Source: Muribaculum sp.
GTDB taxonomy: Bacteria > Bacillota > Clostridia > Lachnospirales > Lachnospiraceae
Direction of reading: 5' to 3'
Assembly (NCBI GenBank): GCA_023663505.1
Contig: JAMPHH010000012.1
Coordinates: 1-64,000 of the forward strand
Length of the DNA: 64,000 bases
Position numbers and translations under genes: made by a program. Of the stretch, positions 1 to 7,108 are shown in pieces. The stretch's first letter is position 1. Each line of letters starts with the position of its first letter. The notes beneath the pieces were generated by a model, which ran no database searches, was not told where the DNA came from, and worked only from the letters and a program-made list of their open reading frames with translations.

Positions 1-54
1 AATGCGGCACCGTGGGTAGTCCACGATTTGTTTGATTTCTAATTGATAATCCAT
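1..54 (-). CDS. 5' end of an unidentified gene (partial)
   Basis: A minus-strand ATG at 54 is preceded by a good ribosome binding site (GAAGGAG, about 6 bases upstream). The frame stays open to the window edge, giving only 18 residues (MDYQLEIKQIVDYPRCRI). The piece is too short to name. It is transcribed away from the small RNA at 160-355. Whether it is a partner of that RNA cannot be judged here. Confidence 0.5.
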   Translation of the reverse strand, partial: MDYQLEIKQIVDYPRCRI

Positions 55-100
55 ATGTGTCTCCTTCATTGTTTTAGAACGGAGTAATAATGGTCTGAAA

Positions 101-153
101 GCATGGCATATACCCCAAAAAGTGTTGATTTTAGGGATATGCCATGCTATAAT
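101..153 (+). promoter_or_regulatory. Promoter with flanking palindrome for the tRNA-like RNA
   Basis: TTGATT at 125-130 and TATAAT at 148-153 are separated by 17 bases, a near-consensus sigma-A promoter reading right. An inverted repeat (arms at about 101-115 and 134-147, GCATGGCATAT / ATATGCCATGC with one extra base) brackets the -35 box. This is the usual position for a repressor operator, so the RNA is probably regulated. The regulator is unknown. Confidence 0.7.
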
Positions 154-159
154 CAGACT

Positions 160-355
160 AGCTTATAAGACTGACCGCTTCCACGTAATAAGGTGGGCTT
201 AAGGTGGTCATGAGGAGCGACAGGAGTGGGAAACGGGTGTAGATGCGGTGTTGTGTGCGCAAGGGCATACGTCTGCAACACCTTTATCACCAGTTCAAAT
301 CTGGTTGGCGCCTCTTAGGAAACATGAAAAACCTCGTGAGAACGAGGTTTTTCAT
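160..355 (+). ncRNA. tRNA-like structured small RNA, possibly a Y RNA-like (YrlA) RNA
   Basis: There is no plausible gene here, but there is a sigma-A promoter (125-153) and a terminator (324-355). Between them is a folded RNA of about 195 nt. A perfect T-arm is visible: stem ACCAG/CTGGT (289-293 with 301-305) around the canonical 7-base loop TTCAAAT. A 7-bp stem (247-253 with 276-282) is extended by an inner 5-bp stem (254-258 with 265-269). A weak acceptor-like stem pairs 212-218 with 308-314, with one mismatch. Upstream is a separate hairpin pairing GACC/GGTC and CCAC/GTGG (about 172-209). It is not a decodable tRNA: no 7-bp acceptor, anticodon loop or CCA is seen. A 5' stem followed by a tRNA-mimicking module resembles bacterial Y RNAs (YrlA), which bind Ro/Rsr proteins. 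That identification is an inference; the RNA-like organisation is seen directly. Confidence 0.6.
324..355. terminator. Bidirectional rho-independent terminator
   Basis: A 13-bp perfect stem (324-336 with 343-355, loop TGAGAA) carries A and T runs on both sides. It can end the small RNA on the plus strand and the toxin/antitoxin operon on the minus strand, whose last stop codon is at 366. Confidence 0.85.
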
Positions 356-365
356 ATTACCGTCC

Positions 366-1406
366 TTATTCCTCCAGAATGCGTACTGCCTCTACGAGAT
401 AGCCATAAGCTTCCAGTTTGTGCTTTTTTATATAGGACAGTTTATTATATCTGCTCCCCGACATGTTTTCGGATATATATTTCTTTGGATTATCTAACTT
501 TTTGAATGGCTTTCTTTCTAATATACAGGCTGCAAGGTACATCACTTGACAGGCATTTATGGCTGCCATTTCCCTGTTATATTTTCCCTGCAGGATATGG
601 CTGTCAAGGGCAGCAGCTCCCTCTACATACAATGGGTATTCCTCTGGGTCTGTATAGCCCCTTCCGATAATGCAGGCTGTTGCACGGATTGTATCCCGCA
701 ATACACTGTCCCTGTCCTCTGCAATATTCCGAAAAGCAATTTCTTCCATTACCACCCTGTCATATGTCTCCCATAGTTCTTGCTGGTTCATGAAAATCTC
801 TGAAAGGGTGGCTACATCATACATCTGTTTCATGATCTCAAGCTCTTTTCCTATCCCAATTGGGATACCTGTTGTGTGGGGTGCAAATGCTGTCATCTTG
901 TCGCCTAAGATACAGTCCGCGCTTGGCATTACTATTTTTGATGGCTCCCCGACAGTGAGCAGGACGTCATTTTGTATTTTTCGTTCTATCAGTGTAGCAT
1001 AAGGATTTTCCATAAATACTATGTCCAACAGAATATAGAAATCTTTTTTTAGGATTGGAGAATCATATATAAATTTGTAATGTTCCTTCTTTATTTTGTT
1101 TTTTCCTTTTCGAATCTGTTTTTCATGGCACTTAAACGGGAAAATTTTTGATGCCTCCAACACAAATTTCTCTACATCAGTTTCAGGTTCTACTATAATG
1201 TCAATATCCGTGGATAACCTCAACGGATGCTCGGTCAGCAGGAGAAGACTGGTTCCTCCCTTAAAAATAAACTTCATGCCCACCTGTGCCAGTGCCTCCA
1301 ACAGTCCAAAGGCATACATGACTCTTTCCAGCAATCCCGGATCTTTCTTATAGCGTTCCTGTAATTCTCTAATGTACTCCAGTGTGAATATCTCCTTTGA
1401 AAGCAA
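366..1406 (-). CDS. AbiEii/AbiGii-type nucleotidyltransferase toxin
   Basis: A 346-residue protein with the minimal nucleotidyltransferase signature of the AbiEii/AbiGii toxin family: KGGTSL near residue 50 followed by the paired acidic motif STDIDI about 17 residues later, then a long helical C-terminal half. Family members are toxins of type IV abortive-infection systems that modify tRNA or related targets with nucleotides. The start is ambiguous: the AGGAGG box overlaps a GTG at 1412, so the TTG at 1406 (6-base spacing) is preferred. It lies 25 bp downstream of the putative antitoxin, in the order usual for this system. The catalytic motifs look intact. Function is inferred from family and context. 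Confidence 0.85.
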   Translation of the reverse strand: MLSKEIFTLEYIRELQERYKKDPGLLERVMYAFGLLEALAQVGMKFIFKGGTSLLLLTEHPLRLSTDIDIIVEPETDVEKFVLEASKIFPFKCHEKQIRKGKNKIKKEHYKFIYDSPILKKDFYILLDIVFMENPYATLIERKIQNDVLLTVGEPSKIVMPSADCILGDKMTAFAPHTTGIPIGIGKELEIMKQMYDVATLSEIFMNQQELWETYDRVVMEEIAFRNIAEDRDSVLRDTIRATACIIGRGYTDPEEYPLYVEGAAALDSHILQGKYNREMAAINACQVMYLAACILERKPFKKLDNPKKYISENMSGSRYNKLSYIKKHKLEAYGYLVEAVRILEE

Positions 1407-1431
1407 TTCCACCCTCCTGACTGTATTTTAA

Positions 1432-2253
1432 TCAAAGATAGGGTTTAATTCCCCGCAGCTTGCTGCGCAACAAACTTTGCCCTTGAACTTGGGGTCTTGA
1501 TACCCCGCAGCTTGCTGCGGGGTAGTTCATTACCACATTTGTTTTTTCTTTCAAGAAAGTCTTTATCTCTGTCTCCAGATGTCTCCGTCTTGCATAGCGG
1601 AACATTTTTATCTCATCAATGTTATACCTTGAAAAGGCTTCCTCATAAATTCCTTGATATTCACTTTGGCTGATCAGTCTGCCAGTCAGCTTTTTTGAAA
1701 ACAGATCTACAAGCAGCTTTTCTAAAAGTACAGAATGCCCCATAACAGGTTTGGGCGCTTCTGAAATTAATTTCTGAACCACTATTGTATCATCGTTCCC
1801 CCGCTGTCTGTAATACATGTCTTTATTCGGGCAGAACAGCACATTCGGAAAGCTTTCATGCAGCATTTCAAATACCGGAGCCTCACACATATTTTCTACT
1901 TCCACAAATATAGTGTTTTTTCCAAATAAATGGTTTACAAATTCATTTAACTGGTACATCTCCCACATCTGGAATCCGACAAGGGGAAATTCCCGGCTGA
2001 TGGTCTGCTCAATTTTGAGGTATTTTTCAAGATGGTCATAATAGTATTCCTTTTTAGGGCTTTCCTCTGTAATGCGGATATAGACACCTCGTCCAATACT
2101 GGCGATTTTATGTTCTTTTTTCAGCTCTGATAATAGCCACGAAATAGAGCTTTCCGAATAATTGGCATTTGTTTCTCTTACCAAGCTGCTGAACTGGTGT
2201 TTTGTAAAACTTTTATCCACAGGCAGGTATTCAATGACATTCTTCATATTCAT
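1432..2253 (-). CDS. AbiEi-like antitoxin (winged-helix, DUF6577-like)
   Basis: A 273-residue protein with an N-terminal winged-helix region (about 1-65, ending in a GRGVYIRI-type strand) and a larger C-terminal domain. This is the layout of the DNA-binding antitoxins that accompany AbiEii toxins. The start is the ATG at 2253, which has AGGTGAT just upstream; longer versions of the frame begin before the promoter at 2314-2342. It is the first gene of a two-gene operon with the toxin. The last 25 or so residues are encoded by a copy of the GC-rich palindromic repeat found elsewhere in the window, so the natural C-terminus has probably been replaced by a repeat insertion. Whether autoregulation still works cannot be judged. 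Confidence 0.7.
   Translation of the reverse strand: MNMKNVIEYLPVDKSFTKHQFSSLVRETNANYSESSISWLLSELKKEHKIASIGRGVYIRITEESPKKEYYYDHLEKYLKIEQTISREFPLVGFQMWEMYQLNEFVNHLFGKNTIFVEVENMCEAPVFEMLHESFPNVLFCPNKDMYYRQRGNDDTIVVQKLISEAPKPVMGHSVLLEKLLVDLFSKKLTGRLISQSEYQGIYEEAFSRYNIDEIKMFRYARRRHLETEIKTFLKEKTNVVMNYPAASCGVSRPQVQGQSLLRSKLRGIKPYL
1450..1525. repeat. GC-rich palindromic repeat (copy 1) inside the antitoxin 3' end
   Basis: Two CCCCGCAGC..GCTGCGGGG-type palindromes (about 1451-1468 and 1501-1524, the second a perfect 11-bp stem) sit in the coding end of the antitoxin. A related palindrome recurs at 12727-12750 and a partial copy at about 19113-19188, so this is a dispersed repeat rather than gene-specific sequence. 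Confidence 0.7.
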
Positions 2254-2313
2254 AAATATCACCTTTATTATAATTTTGGCAAATTTCTGTTTTTTTGCCG
2301 AACTTATAATGTG

Positions 2314-2342
2314 AGTATATGCAATATATGAAAATAAGTCAA
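2314..2342 (-). promoter_or_regulatory. Promoter of the toxin/antitoxin operon
   Basis: On the minus strand TTGACT (2342-2337) and TATACT (2319-2314) are spaced by 17 bases. They lie about 60 bases upstream of the antitoxin ATG. A CTTATAAG palindrome just downstream is a possible operator. Confidence 0.7.
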
Positions 2343-2362
2343 TAGTTTGATTGGACAAATGG

Positions 2363-3085
2363 TTAGGGGATTTGTGCAAAAACCTCCCCGATGGGCTCCT
2401 GAATCAATAGATCCGCGTATTTATCCCTAGGGGTGGGAGCCTTGTTGATTACGACAAGCTTGTCACCCTTGAAATAGTCGATCAATCCCGCCGCGGGGTA
2501 AACTGCCAGAGAGGTTCCGCCGATGATCAGCACTTGGGCTTCGCTGATGTATCTAACGGCTTCGCTGATGGTCCGGTCGTTCAGACCCTCCTCGTACAGC
2601 ACCACGTCGGGCTTGATGGAGCCGCCGCATTTGGAGCAGACGGGGACGTCCTCGCTGTCTATGATGTATTGCACGTCATAGGGGGCATGGCATTTTTCGC
2701 AGTAGTTGCGCAGCACCGAGCCGTGGAGCTCCAAAACGACCTTGCTTCCCGCCGCCTGATGCAGCCCGTCAATGTTCTGGGTGATCACCGCGCGCAGCTT
2801 CCCTTTAGCCTCCAGCTCGGCAAGCTTTAGGTGGGCGGCATTGGGCTTGGCGTCCAAGAAAAGCATCTTGTTGCGGTAGAATCGGTAGAATTCCTTGGGC
2901 TTCGCCCGATAGAAGCTGTGGCTTAGGATTGTCTCGGGGGGATAGTCATATTGCTGATGGTATAAGCCGTCCACGCTGCGGAAATCAGGGATTCCGCTTT
3001 CCGTGGAGACGCCCGCTCCCCCAAAAAAGACAATGTTGTCATATTTCTCAATAATTTGTTTTAACTCGTTTACTGCTTCGCTCAT
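2363..3085 (-). CDS. NAD-dependent protein deacylase, Sir2 family
   Basis: A 240-residue sirtuin, full length for the bacterial class. Visible motifs in order: the NAD-binding GGAGVSTESGIPDFR near the N-terminus, TQNIDGLH, the catalytic His in LELHGS, and a zinc site made of two CxxC pairs (CEKC, CSKC). It removes acetyl or other acyl groups from lysine using NAD+. The start is the ATG at 3085, with AAGGAGG upstream; the longer frame has no signal. It follows the acetyltransferase gene by 31 bp on the same strand, so the two are probably co-transcribed, placing a putative lysine acyl-writer and eraser together. The substrate is unknown. Confidence 0.93.
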   Translation of the reverse strand: MSEAVNELKQIIEKYDNIVFFGGAGVSTESGIPDFRSVDGLYHQQYDYPPETILSHSFYRAKPKEFYRFYRNKMLFLDAKPNAAHLKLAELEAKGKLRAVITQNIDGLHQAAGSKVVLELHGSVLRNYCEKCHAPYDVQYIIDSEDVPVCSKCGGSIKPDVVLYEEGLNDRTISEAVRYISEAQVLIIGGTSLAVYPAAGLIDYFKGDKLVVINKAPTPRDKYADLLIQEPIGEVFAQIP

Positions 3086-3116
3086 GGTGCAACCTCCTTG
3101 ATTTTTATAAGAGTTT

Positions 3117-3587
3117 TTATAAGATTTTCTCCATTCCGAACTTCTGCGGCAGCAGCCCGCATTTTTCATAGAATGCCTTGGCGCTTTCATTACATGCCCA
3201 CACGTTTAGGGTGACGTTGTAGCAGCCCTGCTCCTTGGCGAAGGCAAGCACATATTCATAGAGCTGTCTTCCGATATGTTGTCCCCGCAGATGCTCGTCC
3301 ACGCAGAGGTCGTCAATGTAAAGTGTCTTGATGGCTGTCAGGATATTGTCGTCCAAATGCTGCTGAAACACGCAGAACGCATAGCCCATTACATGTTCCT
3401 GTTCGTCTGTCGCCACAAAGATCGGGCGTTTGTCATCGGCGAGAATCGTGAGCAGCTCCTTATCCGAGTATTTCTTGGTGTTGTCCTTGAAAAGATCAGG
3501 TCTGCCTTGGTGGTGGATTTTGAGCACCTGCTCAAGCAATCTGTCCAGTCCCTGAATATCTTCCATTCCGGCGCGTCGTATTTTCAT
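3117..3587 (-). CDS. GNAT-family N-acetyltransferase
   Basis: A 156-residue GNAT protein of normal length. It begins MKIRRAGMEDI, has the acetyl-CoA pyrophosphate-binding signature RGQHIGRQLYEY in the centre, and ends with the family's NESAKAFYEKCG motif. The ATG at 3587 is chosen because GAGAGG lies directly upstream; an ATG four codons earlier is less well placed. It is the first gene of a pair with the sirtuin. The adjacency suggests reversible acylation of a common target, which is inference only; many GNATs act on small molecules. Confidence 0.9.
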   Translation of the reverse strand: MKIRRAGMEDIQGLDRLLEQVLKIHHQGRPDLFKDNTKKYSDKELLTILADDKRPIFVATDEQEHVMGYAFCVFQQHLDDNILTAIKTLYIDDLCVDEHLRGQHIGRQLYEYVLAFAKEQGCYNVTLNVWACNESAKAFYEKCGLLPQKFGMEKIL

Positions 3588-3705
3588 GTTTCCTCTCATT
3601 CTGCCGTATCGACGGCTTTGTGATTTTCTCTTTTCTAAATATTATTGTAATCCATTCTCAAAAAGCTTACAAGAGATAAATAAGAAAATCTTAAGAAAGG
3701 TGCTA

Positions 3706-3735
3706 TTGAGGCGGTATAAGGTTTTGTGTTATAGT
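3706..3735 (+). promoter_or_regulatory. Candidate promoter for the YdcF-like gene
   Basis: TTGAGG (3706-3711) and TTATAG (3729-3734) are spaced by 17 bases and read toward the gene at 3742. The predicted transcript start would fall at about 3741, leaving no room for a leader before the ATG. Confidence 0.45.
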
Positions 3736-3741
3736 TATTTC

Positions 3742-4608
3742 ATGAGAAGAAGGAATCAAAGCACCAAAGATAATTTAATACCTTTTGAGAAAAGCAGGAA
3801 GATCATCAAGCTGGATAAACGGGGGCGGGAGAGCAGGCTTAAGGCGAGGACAGTGTTGGCGGCTGTGGCGGCGGGACTTTTGGCGGTTCTGTGTCTGGGG
3901 TATTGTCTGGCGATTTATTTCTTTATGGGATATGGGTCGCGGTTCTTCCTGATCTGGGGCGTGATGGCGTTGGGCTTCGGAATCCTGTCGGTCTTGTTTG
4001 CCCGTCCCGCATGGAGGGAGCATATTCCGAGGTTCATCAGGCGTGCGTTTTGGACATGCGCCGTGGTGGGCATCGTACTGCTGTGCATCGTGGAGGGCTT
4101 AATATTCAGCAGGTTTGGCGAGAAAGCGCAGTCAGGTGCGGATTATATGATCGTGCTTGGGGCGCAATGGAAAAGCCACGGTCCCAGCTATGTGCTGCAG
4201 AAGCGTCTGGACGCGGCGGTGGAGTACCTGCGGGAGAATCCTGACACGGTTGTCATAGTGTCCGGCGGGCAGGGGAGCAACGAGCCGATGACGGAGGCGG
4301 CAGGCATGGCGGGGTATCTGGAGAATGCGGGCATTGCGCCGGAGCGTATCATGCAGGAGGGCATGTCTACCAATACCAGTGAGAATCTGGAATTCAGCGC
4401 GGTATTTTTGGACAAGGCACAGGACAGCGTGGTGATCGTCACCAATAATTTTCATGTGTACAGGGCGTTGGGAATTGCGCGTAAGAAGGGCTATGCGAAG
4501 GCGGAGGGTCTGTCAGCGGGGTCTTATCCCGCCATGCTGCCGAATAACCTGCTGCGGGAATTTTTTGGCGTGGTGAAGGATGTATGCGTGGGGAATATGA
4601 AGCTGTGA
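3742..4608 (+). CDS. YdcF family membrane protein (DUF218 domain)
   Basis: A 288-residue protein. After a basic N-terminus come three hydrophobic segments (about residues 30-55, 60-80 and 95-115), then a DUF218 domain: YMIVLGAQW, the VSGGQG loop, the acidic cluster EPMTEAAGM, and VTNNFHVYRA. YdcF/SanA-type proteins act at the envelope with a proposed role in cell-wall or lipid precursor handling; their chemistry is unsettled. The start at 3742 is provisional because no ribosome binding site is visible and the promoter is immediately upstream. It is divergent from the acetyltransferase and followed by the DUF951 gene. Confidence 0.85.
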   Translation: MRRRNQSTKDNLIPFEKSRKIIKLDKRGRESRLKARTVLAAVAAGLLAVLCLGYCLAIYFFMGYGSRFFLIWGVMALGFGILSVLFARPAWREHIPRFIRRAFWTCAVVGIVLLCIVEGLIFSRFGEKAQSGADYMIVLGAQWKSHGPSYVLQKRLDAAVEYLRENPDTVVIVSGGQGSNEPMTEAAGMAGYLENAGIAPERIMQEGMSTNTSENLEFSAVFLDKAQDSVVIVTNNFHVYRALGIARKKGYAKAEGLSAGSYPAMLPNNLLREFFGVVKDVCVGNMKL

Positions 4609-4636
4609 CGCGGGAAGCAGAAAGGATGAGATATTA

Positions 4637-4825
4637 ATGGATATCCATGTGGGAGATGTCTTGAAATTAAAAAAGCAGCACCCCTGTGGGAGCGGCGAGT
4701 GGGAGGTTTTGCGCGTGGGTGCGGACTTCCGGCTAAAATGCAAGGGCTGTGGGCACCAGATTATGATAGCCCGCAGGCTTTTGGAGAAGAATGTTAAGCA
4801 GATATTGCCTGGGGAGGAAGCGTAA
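4637..4825 (+). CDS. DUF951 domain protein
   Basis: A 62-residue protein matching the DUF951 pattern: MDIHVGDVLKLKK, then CGSGEWEVLRVGADFRLKC and CGHQIMIARR. The three spaced cysteines suggest a small metal- or nucleic-acid-binding fold. It begins 28 bp after the YdcF-like gene with AAAGGATGA as ribosome binding site, so it is probably in the same transcript. A terminator follows at 4995-5037. Family members are widespread in Firmicutes, often beside conserved translation or membrane genes, but their function is unknown. Confidence 0.85.
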   Translation: MDIHVGDVLKLKKQHPCGSGEWEVLRVGADFRLKCKGCGHQIMIARRLLEKNVKQILPGEEA

Positions 4826-4994
4826 TCGTTTGAAGGAGTGCGTATACATGCAAGGAGATAATATAGAGGGGACGGCGACTCGACAGGGGCAGTAACAGGA
4901 AATATTTTGGGAGCGGAGAGATTTGTCTGAATTTGTATTTTCATCAGAATTTGACGCCATGAACCGTGTACTGTTGGACGGAAAGATGTAATTC

Positions 4995-5037
4995 AAAAAA
5001 GTCCCCTATCAATCTGATGATTGTAAGGGGACTTTTT
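4995..5037. terminator. Bidirectional rho-independent terminator
   Basis: A 12-bp stem (AAAAAGTCCCCT against AGGGGACTTTTT, arms 4996-5007 and 5026-5037) has A and T runs on either side. It can end both the YdcF-DUF951 transcript and the oppositely oriented cysteine-rich gene. Confidence 0.85.
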
Positions 5038-5101
5038 CACTTTTTCCATTCTATTTTAGTTTGATGGCTCATGAAATGCCTGCATAAAACGTTTTTACTG
5101 T

Positions 5102-6565
5102 TTAGTTACTCGATTTTCCTTTGCAGTGTGTGCATATTTTTGATCCTTTACAGGTGGGACAATCACCCTGCCCCTTGCAATAAGTGCATTTTAATTCTCT
5201 TTCGCCTTTACATTTTGAGCATGTACCTTTTCCGCTACAAGAGGAGCATTTTTTGGTCTTAACGTCGCCCATGGCATAGCTCTTTTTTTCACCTGATCCT
5301 CCGCAGCTTAAACATGTTCCTGTGCCGGAGCATTTACTGCATACCAAAGTGCCGTCCCTTAAACACTTGGGACACCACCCCATTCCGTCACAGGTGGAGC
5401 AGTCGCCATAATCTTCACAATAGGAGCAATTATAGTTAGCCGTTTTATTTTGAGAAGTACCGTTGCTGTCCTGTTTGCTTTTGGATCCGCTTTTGGCAGT
5501 GCCTGCACTAGAGCCGGCAGACGTGGTTCCTGTTCCGTCAGCTTGGGCAACCACCTTCTTTTTTACCTGACCGCTGCCGTTGCAGGTTTTACATTTCCCT
5601 GTACCGTTACAGGTTGAGCAATTAATGGAAGATGTTCTGCCCGTGCTATAAGTGACGGATTTCTTCCCTGTTCCCCCGCATACGCTGCATTTGCCGCCGC
5701 CGGAGCATTTAGAACAGGTTTCTGTTGTTGAACTGCTGCCACTACTGGTGCTGTTGCTCGAAGAATTCCCCTTAGAGCTGTCATCGGTTTGTGAGACAGT
5801 TTTCTTTGCCACCTGCCCCGTTCCGCTGCAAGTCAAACATTTTCCTTTTCCATTACAGGTTGAGCAGCGAATGGAAGATGTTCTGCCCGTGCTGTAAGTG
5901 ACGGATTTCTTCCCTGTTCCCCCACATACGCTGCATTTGCCGCCGCCGGAGCATTTAGAACAGGTTTCTGTTGTTGAACTGCTGCCACTACTGGTGCTGT
6001 TGCTCGAAGAATTCCCCTTAGAGCTGTCATCGGTTTGTGAGACAGTTTTCTTTGCCACCTGCCCCGTTCCGCTGCAAGTCAAACATTTTCCTTTTCCATT
6101 ACAGGTTGAGCAGCGAATGGAAGATGTTCTGCCCGTGCTGTAAGTGACGGATTTCTTCCCTGTTCCCCCACATACGCTGCATTTGCCGCCGCCGGAGCAT
6201 TTAGAACAGGTTTCTGTTGTTGAACTGCTGCCACTACTGGTGCTGTTGCTCGAAGAATTCCCCTTAGAGCTGTCATCGGTTTGTGAGACAGTTTTCTTTG
6301 CCACCTGCCCCGTTCCGCTGCAAGTCAAACATTTTCCTTTTCCATTACAGGTTGAGCAGCGAATGGAAGATGTTCTGCCCGTGCTGTAAGTGACGGATTT
6401 CTTCCCGGTTCCTCCACATACGCTGCATTTGCCGCTAGCAGAACATTTTGTACAGTTTTCAGTTGTTGTGTTGCCAGCCTCTGCCATAAACTCTGTGGGC
6501 ATCATAAATAATACACAAGACACAGCTAACATAGTAATCAGAAATAATTGAATCCTCTTTTTCAT
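5102..6565 (-). CDS. Secreted cysteine-rich repeat protein with DnaJ-type zinc-finger motifs
   Basis: A 487-residue protein with a clear signal peptide (MKKRIQLFLI..., hydrophobic core to about residue 25, likely cleavage near MAEA). The rest is dominated by CxxCxGxG modules like the zinc-binding region of DnaJ. Four 82-residue units each carry two paired motifs (CSVCGGTGK and CSTCNGKGKC) and a Ser/Thr-rich linker. The central units are identical in protein sequence. The fourth diverges and is followed by a denser run of about ten CxxC pairs to the C-terminus. The start at 6565 has GGAAGGAGA upstream. It is probably an exported metal-binding or structural protein. No enzymatic domain, anchor motif or neighbour indicates a role. 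Confidence 0.85.
   Translation of the reverse strand: MKKRIQLFLITMLAVSCVLFMMPTEFMAEAGNTTTENCTKCSASGKCSVCGGTGKKSVTYSTGRTSSIRCSTCNGKGKCLTCSGTGQVAKKTVSQTDDSSKGNSSSNSTSSGSSSTTETCSKCSGGGKCSVCGGTGKKSVTYSTGRTSSIRCSTCNGKGKCLTCSGTGQVAKKTVSQTDDSSKGNSSSNSTSSGSSSTTETCSKCSGGGKCSVCGGTGKKSVTYSTGRTSSIRCSTCNGKGKCLTCSGTGQVAKKTVSQTDDSSKGNSSSNSTSSGSSSTTETCSKCSGGGKCSVCGGTGKKSVTYSTGRTSSINCSTCNGTGKCKTCNGSGQVKKKVVAQADGTGTTSAGSSAGTAKSGSKSKQDSNGTSQNKTANYNCSYCEDYGDCSTCDGMGWCPKCLRDGTLVCSKCSGTGTCLSCGGSGEKKSYAMGDVKTKKCSSCSGKGTCSKCKGERELKCTYCKGQGDCPTCKGSKICTHCKGKSSN
5652..6389. repeat. 246-bp tandem repeat, three complete near-identical copies
   Basis: Copies at 5652-5897, 5898-6143 and 6144-6389 are almost identical at the DNA level; one visible difference is G for A near the start of the first copy. 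Partial, more diverged units continue on both sides. The 246-bp unit equals 82 codons, so gain or loss of a unit keeps the frame. Confidence 0.95.
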
Positions 6566-6685
6566 TCTGCATCTCCTTCCTTTTTCCATAATAAAGAATC
6601 AAACAATAAAATGGATTATTTTTATTAGTATAACATATGAATGTTGAGGTAGTAAGGTTAAACATAAAGTATCTGCCGTTTGTTG

Positions 6686-7007
6686 GTAACAGTTCAGCCA
6701 TAGAATGATTTGTTAGATGAACATATTTGCTTTGTATGGGTATCAAGGCGGGAGATGACTGGGAGTGTTTTGCGGACTTCGGCGGAGGTTGGAGCGTTTT
6801 CTTATAGTGCGTTCAGAAAACAGGGTGAAATGCGCATGGATGCGCATTTCAGGCTCTAGGTGCATGGATGCACCTTAGAGCCGACCCGCAAATTGCAATA
6901 TCCACCCCCGCACTATTAGAAAACACCCAACCGCAGCCAGTCCGCAAAACACTCCCAGTCATCTCCCGCCGTCCCTCCGCACTATGATTTGAAGGCTGAA
7001 CTGTTGC
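6686..7007. repeat. Palindromic element, copy A (about 322 bp)
   Basis: The outer ends are inverted repeats, GTAACAGTTCAGCC at 6686 and GGCTGAACTGTT at 6994. Inside, a long imperfect palindrome begins AAGGCGGGAGATGACTGGGAG (about 6745) and ends CTCCCAGTCATCTCCCGCCG (about 6952-6971). Two small hairpins lie near the centre (GAAATGCGCATgGATGCGCATTTC type and AGGTGCATgGATGCACCT type). No coding frame is credible. It occupies most of the gap between the cysteine-rich gene and the ABC-F gene. It looks like a MITE-like or REP-like element. Related copies lie at 22435, 25733 and 34855. Confidence 0.85.
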
Positions 7008-7108
7008 GCATTTATCACGGGATAACCTTCTGCTACTTGACATTTTGGCGGATTCATGAATAATTGAAATATCACAAACAATTTATGGTAAAAAGATTGG
7101 GGATCACT

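Noticed and set aside
160..320. Canonical tRNA gene
   Set aside because: The T-arm is perfect, but there is no 7-bp acceptor stem, anticodon arm with a normal loop, or CCA end, so it cannot be a decoding tRNA.
5652..6389. CRISPR array or plus-strand genes (three identical 81-residue frames)
   Set aside because: The repeat unit is 246 bp without spacers, and lies in frame inside a minus-strand coding sequence; the plus-strand frames are its mirror image.
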